A DNA stretch of 64,000 nt from Alphaproteobacteria bacterium (GTDB lineage: Bacteria > Myxococcota_A > UBA796 > CAJQPC01): positions 806,001-870,000 of the forward strand of contig JACKEV010000007.1 in the NCBI GenBank assembly GCA_020632795.1, written 5' to 3'. Position 1 is the first letter of the stretch, and every line of letters begins with the position of its first letter. Position numbers and translations under genes: made by a program. The notes below the pieces were generated by a model. The model was not told the origin of the DNA and did no database searches. It saw nothing but the letters and a program-made list of their open reading frames with translations. This document shows positions 11,356 to 19,318 of this stretch, piece by piece.

Positions 11356-12647
11356 GGGGTCAGGCGGTCGATCGTCCGCGGGAAGGGGATGGTCTCGCGG
11401 ATGTGGTGGATGCCGCAGACCCAGGTCACCAGCCGCTCCAGCCCCAGGCCGAAGCCGCCGTGCGGGCAGCTCCCCCATCGCCGCAGGTCGAGGTACCAGC
11501 CGAAGGCCTCCATCGGCAGGCCGTGGTGCTCGATCTTGGAGACGAGCACGTCCAGGCTGTCCTCGCGCTGGCCGCCGCCGATGACCTCGCCGTAGCCCTC
11601 GGGGGCCAGCACGTCCACGCCCAGGCAGCGGGCGGGGTTGGTGGGGTCCTCCTTCATGTAGAAGGCCTTCACGGCGGTGGGGTAGCGGTGGACCATGATG
11701 GGGCGGTCGAACTGCTGGGTCAGCTCGGTCTCGTGGGGGGAGCCGAAGTCGTCCTCGGGCTCGACCTCGACGCCCAGCTCGGCCAGCTTCGCGCAGGCTT
11801 CGTCGTAGCTCATGCGGGGGAAGGGCTTCTGCACCTTCTCCAGCACGGAGATGTCCCGCTCCAGGATCTCCAGGTACTCCCGGCCGTGCTCGACCACGTA
11901 GCCGACCACCTCGACCAGGAAGTCCTCGGCGAGGTCCATGATGTCCTCGAGGTCGACCCAGGCGAGCTCGGGCTCGACCATCCAGAACTCGGTGAGGTGC
12001 CGCCGGGTGGAGGACTTCTCGGCGCGGAAGGTGGGCCCGAAGCAGTAGGTGCGCCCGAAGGCCAGCGCCCCGGACTCCTGGTAGAGCTGTCCGGACTGGG
12101 TGAGGTAGGCCTTCTGCCCGAAGTACTCGGTCTCGAAGAGCGTGGTGGTGCCCTCGACCGCGTTGGGGGTGAACATCGGGCTGTCGAACAGCACGAAGCC
12201 CCGGCTGTCGAAGTAGTCGCGGATGGCCTTCACGCAGAGGTGCCGGATGCGCAGGATGGCGAACTGGCGCTGGCTGCGCACCCACAGGTGGCGGTGGTCG
12301 TGCAGGAAGGCGACGCCGTGGTCCTTGGGGGTGATGGGGTAGTCGGCGGCGTCCTGGACGACCTGGGCGTCGGAGGCGACCAGCTCGAAGCCGATCTTGG
12401 AGCGCTCGTCGGCCTTGACCAGGCCGGTGATCACCACCGAGGACTCCTGGCCGGCGCGGCGCACGGCCTCGAAGGCCTCGGCGTCCATCTTGTTCTTGCG
12501 CAGCACGCACTGCATCAGCCCGGTGCCGTCGCGGAGCTGCAGGAAGAGCAGCTTGCCGCGGGGGGTGCTGTTGTAGATCCAGCCGTGCAGGGTGACGGTC
12601 TGGCCGTCGTGGCGGGCGATGTCGGCGATGGTGGCGAGGGTGGCCAT
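11352..12647 (-). CDS. asnS: Asparaginyl-tRNA synthetase
   Basis: 431 aa, normal length for bacterial AsnS. It charges tRNA-Asn with asparagine in the cytoplasm. The N-terminal OB-fold anticodon-binding domain (GQTVTLHGWIYNSTPRGKL) covers ~12-110. The class II catalytic core shows motif 2 (CFGPTFRAEKSSTRRHLTEF) and motif 3 (GFGLGLERLVTWVCG). The C-terminal HHIRETIPFPRT is typical of AsnS/AspS. It overlaps lpxD by 4 nt. Confidence 0.95.
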   Translation of the reverse strand: MATLATIADIARHDGQTVTLHGWIYNSTPRGKLLFLQLRDGTGLMQCVLRKNKMDAEAFEAVRRAGQESSVVITGLVKADERSKIGFELVASDAQVVQDAADYPITPKDHGVAFLHDHRHLWVRSQRQFAILRIRHLCVKAIRDYFDSRGFVLFDSPMFTPNAVEGTTTLFETEYFGQKAYLTQSGQLYQESGALAFGRTYCFGPTFRAEKSSTRRHLTEFWMVEPELAWVDLEDIMDLAEDFLVEVVGYVVEHGREYLEILERDISVLEKVQKPFPRMSYDEACAKLAELGVEVEPEDDFGSPHETELTQQFDRPIMVHRYPTAVKAFYMKEDPTNPARCLGVDVLAPEGYGEVIGGGQREDSLDVLVSKIEHHGLPMEAFGWYLDLRRWGSCPHGGFGLGLERLVTWVCGIHHIRETIPFPRTIDRLTP

Positions 12648-12761
12648 GATCGGGGGTCCCTGAGCTTGGCGGTCGTGACCCCTGGCCTATCGCGGGGGGC
12701 CCGGCGCTGTCCACCGGGCGGCGGTGGTACACTCGCCCGCACGCCCCCTCCGGAGCCCGAC

Positions 12762-12938
12762 ATGCGCCGACGCGGACAGACCACCGTGGAGTACATGCTG
12801 CTCATCAGCGTGCTGGCCATCGCGCTGGTGGCGGCGCTGCTGACCTTCTCCGACGTCATCCAGCTCAACGCCCGCAGCCTCTCCGGCTTCCTGGCCACCG
12901 AGCTGTCCGGCACGGGCTCAGGGCAGCAGGTGCAGTAG
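12762..12938 (+). CDS. Flp/Tad-type pilin-like small protein
   Basis: 58 aa. A short basic N-terminus (MRRR) is followed by GQTTVEYMLLISV and a ~20-residue hydrophobic helix. G-x-T-x-V-E-Y matches the prepilin or class III signal seen in Flp pilins and TadE-like pseudopilins: cleavage after Gly, Glu at mature position 5. CGGAG lies about 6 nt upstream of the ATG. No other tad genes are present, so a machine elsewhere in the genome would be needed. It precedes the 12941 gene by 2 nt and is probably cotranscribed with it. Confidence 0.7.
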   Translation: MRRRGQTTVEYMLLISVLAIALVAALLTFSDVIQLNARSLSGFLATELSGTGSGQQVQ

Positions 12939-12940
12939 CG

Positions 12941-14155
12941 GTGGAGGCCCTCGCGCTGTTCCTGGTCGTCGGCGCGATCGCGGCCATCGCCGTGCTCTTC
13001 TCGGTGAACCGGACCCGGGAGCGCAAGCAGGCCTGGGGGGCCCTGGCCGAGGTGGTCGGGCTGGAGCTGCACGACGAGGGTCCGACGAAGGACCCCTGGC
13101 TCAGCGGCACGTTTGAGGGCATGGAGGTCGGCGTGGAGGTCGTCTCCCGGGGCACGGGGCGCTTCCGGCGCTACCTGACCCAGGTGACCGCCCAGAGCCC
13201 CCGGCCCTTCCCGGGGCGCCTCGCGCTCTACCCTCAGGGCTACCTCCAGCGCGTGGGCCGGGCGATGGGCCTCCAGGACATCGTCATCGGCGCGCAGCCC
13301 TTCGACGACCACGTCGTGGTCCAGGCCGCCGAACCCCAGGTGGCCCGCGGGGTGCTGCGGAACCCCCGCGTCCAGCGGATGGTCCTGGAGATGTTCGCCG
13401 AGTACCGCGAGGCCTGGGCCCACTCCGGCCAGGTGGTGCTGCTGCGTTCCGAGCTGACCGACAACGTGGCGGTGCTCTCCCAGGACCTCCAGAACGCCGT
13501 GACGCTGTGCAGGGCCCTGCTGGGCAAGCTGCCCGAGGAGACGCGGGACAAGGAGAAGAAGGAGCCTCTCCCGGAGAAGGACCAGCCTGCGGAGGAGCAC
13601 GTCCTGCTGGCCAGCGAGCTGGCGGATGTGCTCGGTTTCGTCGAGGAGGAGGCCCCGCCGCCGCCGAGGCGGTTGAGGTCAGGGGCTGATGAAGGCCCGC
13701 CGCCACCGAGGCCTTCAGCGCCGCAGGTTGCTGAAGCGCCCGCGCCATCGGCGCCGCCGCCGCCGACCCCTGCTGAAGCGCCCGCCCCGTCGGGCTCCCC
13801 AGCGGCGCCTTCCGCGGTCCGGGCCGAGCCCGTGGACCCCGCCGCCCTCGCCCGCCTCGCCGAGCGCGGCCTCGCCGGCCGGGCCCAGGACGAGGCGGTC
13901 GCCGCGGTCGTGGGTCGCGCCATCGCGGTGCAGGGCACGGTCCACGAGGTCCGCCGCACCGCCGCTTTCGGCGTGGAGGCCCCCTGGCGCAGCGGCCAGA
14001 CCGTGGTGGTGAAGGGCGAGGGCACCCCCGACCTCGCCCTGCGCCTCCCCGCCGACGCCGCCCCGCTCAAGCGCGGCGACCCGGTGGAGGCCGAGGGCGT
14101 GATCCGGGAGTGGGACCGGATGTACCGGCGCCTGGTGGTGGACGTCAGCCCTTGA
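12941..14155 (+). CDS. Membrane-anchored hypothetical protein with Pro-rich linker
   Basis: 404 aa from a GTG. One N-terminal transmembrane helix (residues ~3-22) is followed by a folded region (~30-180). A charged, then Pro/Ala/Glu-rich linker (~190-290) leads to a C-terminal ~110-residue domain rich in beta-strands, with phrases such as VQGTVHEVRRTAAFGVEAPWRSGQ; this part could be OB-like. I do not recognise either domain. Its partner is the pilin-like gene just upstream. The 3' end overlaps the convergent GrpB gene by 11 nt. Confidence 0.75.
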   Translation: MEALALFLVVGAIAAIAVLFSVNRTRERKQAWGALAEVVGLELHDEGPTKDPWLSGTFEGMEVGVEVVSRGTGRFRRYLTQVTAQSPRPFPGRLALYPQGYLQRVGRAMGLQDIVIGAQPFDDHVVVQAAEPQVARGVLRNPRVQRMVLEMFAEYREAWAHSGQVVLLRSELTDNVAVLSQDLQNAVTLCRALLGKLPEETRDKEKKEPLPEKDQPAEEHVLLASELADVLGFVEEEAPPPPRRLRSGADEGPPPPRPSAPQVAEAPAPSAPPPPTPAEAPAPSGSPAAPSAVRAEPVDPAALARLAERGLAGRAQDEAVAAVVGRAIAVQGTVHEVRRTAAFGVEAPWRSGQTVVVKGEGTPDLALRLPADAAPLKRGDPVEAEGVIREWDRMYRRLVVDVSP

Positions 14156-14624
14156 GGTCCGTGAGCACGGCCTCGATGAAGGCCCGCTTCGCCGCGCGGT
14201 AGTCGTCCATCGGCCGCCCGTGCCAGCGCCGCTTGAGGGTGTTGTACGCCTCTATAAGCGAAGGATCGGCGCGCAGGGCCTCCAGGAAGGGCTCGAAGTC
14301 GTCGTAAGCGCCTCCGGTCACGGTGAGCTGGATGGCCACGTCCAGGGGCGAGTCCACGGCGTAGCCCTGGTACTGCGCGTTGGAGAGCTGGTCCGGGTTG
14401 CGCGGGTGCAGAGCGTCCAGAGCGGCGCGGGTCTCGTCGAAGCGCTCCAGGGGCGCGCGCGCCAGGATGTCGAGGTCCCCCTTGCCGATGACGCCGGGGA
14501 TGGCGGTGCTGCCGACCTCGAAGACCTCCGCGTGGGGCAGCGCCGCGCGCAGCGCCGGGATGACCCGGGCGCGCTCGGCGTCGAGGAGGGCGGGGTCGAT
14601 GTCGAGGATGAGGAAGGGGGTCAT
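14145..14624 (-). CDS. GrpB-family nucleotidyltransferase-like protein
   Basis: 159 aa, about the family length. The GrpB signature is visible: FEVGSTAIPGVIGKGDLDIL, where GS ... DxD are the nucleotidyltransferase-fold residues. Members are often annotated as GrpB/dephospho-CoA-kinase-associated, but their biochemical role is not settled. The start overlaps the stop of the upstream nucleotidyltransferase gene by 4 nt (ATGA), making a tight three-gene cluster with 14621-15181 and 15178-15429. Confidence 0.85.
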   Translation of the reverse strand: MTPFLILDIDPALLDAERARVIPALRAALPHAEVFEVGSTAIPGVIGKGDLDILARAPLERFDETRAALDALHPRNPDQLSNAQYQGYAVDSPLDVAIQLTVTGGAYDDFEPFLEALRADPSLIEAYNTLKRRWHGRPMDDYRAAKRAFIEAVLTDLKG

Positions 14625-15181
14625 AGGGAGGAGGCCAGGACCGTTGCCCAGAGTGACTCGACGCCCAACTCGCGGGCCCAGTGCTCGATGTAGTCGCGAT
14701 CGAGTTGGGCTCCGCGGATCTGCCAGACTCCAGCGACGTCCCGTAGCTGTCGTTCAGAGCCACCGGACTTCCTGGCCCACTCCAGCTTGGAGAGGATGCT
14801 GTCCTCCGGCGAGCAGATCATCAACGGCACACCCAGCACCTCCGCAGCAGTTCGGCGCTCAAACTCGGTGCGGCTGAACGGTCGCCGCTTGCGGATGATC
14901 AAATCGACCTTCCAGCCTGTGTCCAGATCGATGATGTTGAACTGCCCCTGACGGCGCAGAGCGTCCTTTGCAGCCGCTTCACTGACATAGTACTGCTCGC
15001 TTGAGAGCGCAGACAGCAGCGCCGCAAGCGTGCGGAGATCAAGCCGTACGACGATATCGATGTCTTGCGTGCTGCGAGGGATCCCGTAGTAGGCACTGGC
15101 CAGGGAACCGGACAACATGTAGGGAACGCCAGCGGCCTCCAGGACCGCCACGAGTCGCGCCAGAAACCCCTCAACGCTCAT
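14621..15181 (-). CDS. Nucleotidyltransferase-fold protein (possible toxin-type NTase)
   Basis: 186 aa. The core motif is LSGSLASAYYGIPRSTQDID: GS followed by the DxD metal pair. A further Asp lies in WKVDLIIRKRRPFSRTEFERR, and the C-terminal part is helical. This is the layout of the minimal NTase family that includes AbiEii-like and MNT-like proteins. The gene overlaps its neighbours by 4 nt on both sides. Its codon use is less GC-rich than surrounding housekeeping genes. The substrate is unknown; AMP transfer or tRNA modification is possible by family analogy. Confidence 0.75.
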   Translation of the reverse strand: MSVEGFLARLVAVLEAAGVPYMLSGSLASAYYGIPRSTQDIDIVVRLDLRTLAALLSALSSEQYYVSEAAAKDALRRQGQFNIIDLDTGWKVDLIIRKRRPFSRTEFERRTAAEVLGVPLMICSPEDSILSKLEWARKSGGSERQLRDVAGVWQIRGAQLDRDYIEHWARELGVESLWATVLASSL

Positions 15182-15429
15182 GACGCCAGCAAGGGCGCGT
15201 CCGGCCAGGCTTCCTGGAACAGGGTGTCCCCGAGCGTCAGCCGATGGAGCGCCCAGGTGACCTCCTGCTCGCTGTACTCAGGGTGCCGCGCGCGGATGCC
15301 GGCGCGGCTGAACGCGCGGACGTCTTCGGAGAGCTGGAGCGCCATCCGCAGCCGCTGCTCACCCGTCCGGGATCGCAGGATCTGAAGCTGAACGGCGTGT
15401 GCTTCCGGCGTGGTGTCCAAGGGGAGCAT
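15178..15429 (-). CDS. Small helical protein partnered with the NTase
   Basis: 83 aa, predicted all-helical, with a conserved-looking core (EQRLRMALQLSEDVRAFSRAGI and HPEYSEQEV). Small proteins of this type commonly sit directly upstream of NTase genes like the one at 14621-15181, which it overlaps by 4 nt (ATGA). An antitoxin or adaptor role is an inference from gene order. No HEPN motif (RxxxxH) is visible. Confidence 0.65.
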   Translation of the reverse strand: MLPLDTTPEAHAVQLQILRSRTGEQRLRMALQLSEDVRAFSRAGIRARHPEYSEQEVTWALHRLTLGDTLFQEAWPDAPLLAS

Positions 15430-15468
15430 GAGGACATCCTAACCTGCCCTGCCCCCGCACAGCCGCCC

Positions 15469-17166
15469 CTACGCCACCCGCAGCCGCGCCCCGCTGACCT
15501 CCCCCAGCAGCCGCCGGGCGTAGTCTACGCTCGCCGCGTCGGCGCCGCCGCCCACCAGCCGCGCGATTTCGGCGACCCGGCCCTCGGCGTCCAGGGCGCT
15601 CAGGCCAGCGACGGTGCGGCCGTCGACCACCCGCTTGGCCGCCGCGAAGTGGGCGTCCGCGAGGCAGGCGATCTGGGGGAGGTGGGTGATGCACAGCACC
15701 TGGCGGTGGCGGGCGAGGGCCACCAGCTTGCGACCGACGTCGTGGGCGGCGTGGCCGCTGATGCCGGCGTCGACCTCGTCGAAGACCTGTGTGCGAGGCC
15801 CGCTTCCGGTGTGGAGGGCCGCCCGGAGGGCCAGCAGCACCCGGGACAGCTCGCCGCCGGAGGCCACCCGGGCCAGGGGGCGCGGGGCCTCGCCGCAGTT
15901 CGCGGAGAGGTGCAGCTCGGCGTGGTCGAGGCCGCGGGCGTCCAGGCGGGTGCCGTCGGGGCCGGCGGGGCCCTCGTCCAGCGGGGAGAGGGCGACCCGG
16001 AGCTGGGCGTGGGGCATGGCGAGGTCCCGGAGCTGGGCGGTGACCTGGGTCTCCAGGGCGGCGGCGGCCTTGATGCGCTCGCGGCGCAGGTCCCGGGCCA
16101 CGGCCAGCGCCTCGGTCCAGGCGCGCTCGGCGGCGTCGGCGGCCAGGGCGATGCGGTCGTCGAGCTGGTCCAGCTCGTCCAGCTCGGCGGCCAGGGCGGC
16201 GCGGCGCTCGACCAGGGCGTCGGCGTCGCAGCGGTGCTTGCGCTTGAGCCGGTCGATGCGGGCGAGGCGGGACTCGATCTCGTCCAGGCGGACCGGGTCG
16301 TGCTCCACCTCGCGGCCCCGCAGCTCGGCGGCCACGTCCTCCACCTCGACGACCAGCGCGGCCAGGCGCTCGGCCAGCGGGGCCAGGGCGGGGTCGATGG
16401 CCCCCATGCGCTGGAGGGTGTCCTGGGCCTGGTCGAGCAGCTCGGTGGCCGCGCCGTCCTTCGCGTACAGCAGGCCGTAGGTCCGCTTGACCCCTGCGCC
16501 CAGCTCGACAGCGTGGCGCTGGATGCGGCGCTCGGCCTCCAGCTCGGCCTCCTCGCCGGGGGAGAGGTCCAGCTCGTCCAGCTCGCCGCGCTGGAAGCGC
16601 AGGTACTCAGCCCGCTCGTCGACGTGGCGGGCGGCGTCCTGGAGGCGGGTCAGCTCGCGGCGGCGCTCGGTCCAGCGCTCGAAGGCGGCGCCCATGCGGG
16701 CCAGGGGCCCGGCCAGCTCGGCGAAGTCGTCCAGGATGTCGAGGTGGCGGGCGGGGTCGAGCAGCTCCTGGTGGGCGTGCTGGGCGGCGAAGTCCACGAG
16801 CAGCGCCCCGAGCTGGCGCAGCAGCGAGAGCTTGACGACCTGCCCGTTGACCGTGGCCCGCCCCGAGCCCCGGGCGGGCACGCTGCGGTGGATGACCACG
16901 GCGTCGCCGTCCGCCAGCCCCTCGGCCTGCAGGAGCGCCCGGGCGGGGCCCTCGCCCACCGCGAAGCGGGCGACGACCTCGGCCGCGCGGGCCCCCGTGC
17001 GCACCATGTCCACCGAGCCCCGGCCGCCCAGGGCCAGCCCCAGCGCGGCGAAGACGATGGACTTGCCCGCGCCGGTCTCGCCGCTGAGCACGTTCAGCCC
17101 GGACGAGAGGTCGACGTGGAGGGACTCGATGATCGCCAGGTTCTCGATCGACAGGGCCAGCAGCAC
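15469..17166 (-). CDS. recN: DNA repair protein RecN (SMC-like ATPase)
   Basis: 565 aa from a GTG preceded by GAGGTGA at good spacing. RecN acts in double-strand break repair by gathering DNA ends. The Walker A motif SGETGAGKSIV is near residue 30. The central ~160-420 region is a coiled coil (LTRLQDAARHVDERAEYL onward). The ABC signature ASGGELSRVLLAL and Walker B VFDEVDAGISG are near 430-480. Length and motif order are typical. The upstream promoter overlaps two SOS-box-like dyads. Confidence 0.95.
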   Translation of the reverse strand: MLLALSIENLAIIESLHVDLSSGLNVLSGETGAGKSIVFAALGLALGGRGSVDMVRTGARAAEVVARFAVGEGPARALLQAEGLADGDAVVIHRSVPARGSGRATVNGQVVKLSLLRQLGALLVDFAAQHAHQELLDPARHLDILDDFAELAGPLARMGAAFERWTERRRELTRLQDAARHVDERAEYLRFQRGELDELDLSPGEEAELEAERRIQRHAVELGAGVKRTYGLLYAKDGAATELLDQAQDTLQRMGAIDPALAPLAERLAALVVEVEDVAAELRGREVEHDPVRLDEIESRLARIDRLKRKHRCDADALVERRAALAAELDELDQLDDRIALAADAAERAWTEALAVARDLRRERIKAAAALETQVTAQLRDLAMPHAQLRVALSPLDEGPAGPDGTRLDARGLDHAELHLSANCGEAPRPLARVASGGELSRVLLALRAALHTGSGPRTQVFDEVDAGISGHAAHDVGRKLVALARHRQVLCITHLPQIACLADAHFAAAKRVVDGRTVAGLSALDAEGRVAEIARLVGGGADAASVDYARRLLGEVSGARLRVA

Positions 17167-17180
17167 GGCTCACCTCATGC

Positions 17181-17235
17181 CTGAAGATGCGTTCAGTTCT
17201 TCAGACCAGTACCCGTCCATTTGTTCAGTTGTCAA
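17181..17235 (-). promoter_or_regulatory. recN promoter with two LexA-like boxes
   Basis: On the minus strand, TTGACA (17230-17235), a 17-nt spacer and GTACTG (17207-17212) form a sigma70-like promoter. On the plus strand, CTGAAGATGCGTTCAG (17181-17196) and CCGTCCATTTGTTCAG (17213-17228) share the half-site GTTCAG. As I recall the Myxococcus LexA consensus (CTRHAMRYBYGTTCAGS), they match at 15 and 14 of 17 positions. The second box fills the promoter spacer and the first lies just downstream of the -10, as expected for a repressor. Confidence 0.6.
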
Positions 17236-17268
17236 GTCAACAGCGGACAGAGATTGGCTGCGGGGCGG

Positions 17269-18207
17269 TTACTCCTCCCAGTCCCCGGCCGCGACGCGCT
17301 CCATGTCCCACAGCTCCTCGGCGATCACGTTGCGCAGCGCCCTGGCCCCGGGGCCCTCCAGCAGGCGCCGCTCGGCCGCGTCGGGGTCGCCCAGGCGGTG
17401 CAGGGCGTAGCCGAGGGCCCAGACCAGGGCGCCGTCGCCGTCGTCGGGCGAGCTGTCCATCCGGGCGATGAGGGCCTCCACCCGGGGCCAGAGGTGGACG
17501 TCGCCCCCCGCCAATTCGGCCAGCCAGGAGAGCTGGAAGGCCGCGTCCCGCTCCTCGCCCTCGGCGTCCAGCGCGACCAGGGAGCGCAGCACCAGGGCCA
17601 GGGCGGCGCCGTCGAAGGCCTCGCGGCTCAGCTCCGGGCAGGGCCGTCGCGGCCGGGTGAGCGGCGCGAGGCCGTCGAGGCCGGTCTGGTGGTATCGGTC
17701 CACGACCCACAGCACGTCCCGGGCGACGAAGAGCGGCTCCTCGTGCAGGGCATAGTCGGCCTCGGTGATGAAGCGCACCTCCAGCGCGCGGGCGGGCCAG
17801 GCGAGGCGGATGAGGTCGTCGTCGGTCTCGTGCTCGTCGAGCCAGTCGCGGAACGCAGCCTGGCTGGGTGCGGTCCACATCGCCGCGCGGCCGTAGCGGT
17901 CGACCTCCTGGCCGCAGAGGATGCGCAGGTGCGGCTGGCCGTGCAGGGCGCTCAGCGGCGAGGGGTCGTCCCGGTCGGGGGAGGGCACATAGTAGGCCTC
18001 CCGCCGCCATGTGGCCGTCCAGCCCACCTCGGCGAGGGCGGAGCGCAGCAGGCACTCGGCGCGCGCGTCGGCGAGCGCCCAGGCGAAGTCGCAGGCCGCC
18101 CCGTCGGGGTTGGGCGCGGCCGGGCGGGTGACCCGCACCAGCCAGCGCTCCTCGTGACCCTCCCCGCGGAGCAGAAAGCGGTCGAAGCGGTGAAGACAGG
18201 ATCCCAT
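17269..18207 (-). CDS. Hypothetical soluble protein
   Basis: 312 aa with no signal peptide or membrane segment. It is rich in Trp, Arg and Asp. The last ~100 residues read like helical repeats with Ala/Leu heptads (AFQLSWLAELAGGDVHLW, ALGYALHRLGDPDAAERRLLEG), reminiscent of TPR-like helices. I do not recognise the family. It is divergent from the RNA ligase gene and lies 102 nt upstream of recN on the same strand. Confidence 0.65.
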   Translation of the reverse strand: MGSCLHRFDRFLLRGEGHEERWLVRVTRPAAPNPDGAACDFAWALADARAECLLRSALAEVGWTATWRREAYYVPSPDRDDPSPLSALHGQPHLRILCGQEVDRYGRAAMWTAPSQAAFRDWLDEHETDDDLIRLAWPARALEVRFITEADYALHEEPLFVARDVLWVVDRYHQTGLDGLAPLTRPRRPCPELSREAFDGAALALVLRSLVALDAEGEERDAAFQLSWLAELAGGDVHLWPRVEALIARMDSSPDDGDGALVWALGYALHRLGDPDAAERRLLEGPGARALRNVIAEELWDMERVAAGDWEE

Positions 18208-18335
18208 GCGGCCGGCTCCAGGTTATGAGGAAGACGGAGGCATTGATGCGCGTCACCCTGGTCTGCTGAGCAACCCGAAGCCTGCAGCGCTGACGAACAG
18301 CGCCGCTCCTTCTCTCTGCTCAGCTTTGGTGACTC

Positions 18336-18950
18336 GTGAAATCCTACCCCTCGATCCCCCGGGAGGTCCGGTCGGACCTGCCTGTCTTCGTGTTCGACAA
18401 GCTGGACGGCTCCAACATCCGCGCCGAGTGGTGCCCCCGCCGGGGCTTCTGGCGCTTCGGCACCCGCCGCCGCCTGCTCGATCCCCACCACCCCGTCTTC
18501 GGGGCCGCCCCCGCCCTGATCCGGGCGCGCTACGGGGACGCCCTCGACGCCGCGCTGCGCCCGCTGGGGCCGGCGGTCTGCTTCTTCGAGATGCACGGCC
18601 CCGGCTCCTTCGCCGGCCAGCACGTCGAGGAGCCCCACGAGGTCTGCCTCCTCGACGTGGACCTGCGCGGCCGGGGCATCCTGCCGCCCCAGGACTTCCT
18701 CCGCCACTTCGGGCACCTGCCCCACCCGGCGGTGCTGCACCGGGGCCCGGTGGACGCGGCCTTCGTCGAGGCCGTGCGCGGCGGCGCCCTGCCCGGGATG
18801 GGCCGGGAGGGCGTGGTCTGCAAGGGCGAGGTGCTCTCCAAGCGCGGCCGCCCCCGCCTGGTCCAGTTCAAGATCAAGCGCCGGGACTGGCTGGCGGCGC
18901 TCAAGGAGCGCTGCGGCGGGGACGAGGCGCTGTTCCGGAGGCTGGCGTGA
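18336..18950 (+). CDS. Minimal RNA ligase family protein (Rnl2-like nucleotidyltransferase)
   Basis: 204 aa, essentially only the adenylyltransferase core. Motif I is FDKLDGSN with Lys22 as the AMP-accepting residue, and motif Ia is FGTRRR. Motif III is CFFEMHG, motif IV is GREGVVCKGE and motif V is QFKIKRRDW, so all catalytic motifs are present. No OB-fold or extra C-terminal domain is visible. The family seals nicked RNA using ATP. The physiological substrate is unknown; RNA repair is the usual inference. Confidence 0.85.
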   Translation: MKSYPSIPREVRSDLPVFVFDKLDGSNIRAEWCPRRGFWRFGTRRRLLDPHHPVFGAAPALIRARYGDALDAALRPLGPAVCFFEMHGPGSFAGQHVEEPHEVCLLDVDLRGRGILPPQDFLRHFGHLPHPAVLHRGPVDAAFVEAVRGGALPGMGREGVVCKGEVLSKRGRPRLVQFKIKRRDWLAALKERCGGDEALFRRLA

Positions 18951-18954
18951 GCCC

Positions 18955-19272
18955 TCAGTGGAGCATGCCCTGGGACGCCAGCACGAGCCAGGTGCCCCAG
19001 CACCCCGCGTTCAGCAGGAAGGTGACCACCGCCCCGACGATGAGCCCCTGGGCGAAGCCGGGGCGGGTCTTCCGGGCGTGGAGCACCCAGGGCAGCACCC
19101 AGGCCACCTGGATGAGGCCGATGAACAGCGCTGGAAACAGCAACAGCCCCAGGGGGATGACTGCCACAGCGTTCACCACCACCGCAGCGACGGCGCCCTT
19201 CACCATCTGGCGGGTGTGCGGCTGGTCGTCAGGGCGGGCGACGTCCACGCCGGGGGGGTCGTAGGGGTTCAT
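18955..19272 (-). CDS. Small integral membrane protein
   Basis: 105 aa. A polar, Pro/Asp-rich N-terminal tail of ~25 residues precedes three hydrophobic segments (around 28-50, 52-66 and 75-100). A basic stretch (ARKTRPG) lies between the second and third. No family was recognised. It converges on the RNA ligase gene with a 4-nt gap and is divergent from the glycosyltransferase gene. Confidence 0.7.
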   Translation of the reverse strand: MNPYDPPGVDVARPDDQPHTRQMVKGAVAAVVVNAVAVIPLGLLLFPALFIGLIQVAWVLPWVLHARKTRPGFAQGLIVGAVVTFLLNAGCWGTWLVLASQGMLH

Positions 19273-19318
19273 CGGCCTCAGGGTAGTCGCGGCGGCCCGG
19301 CCGCGCTACCCCACTGCG

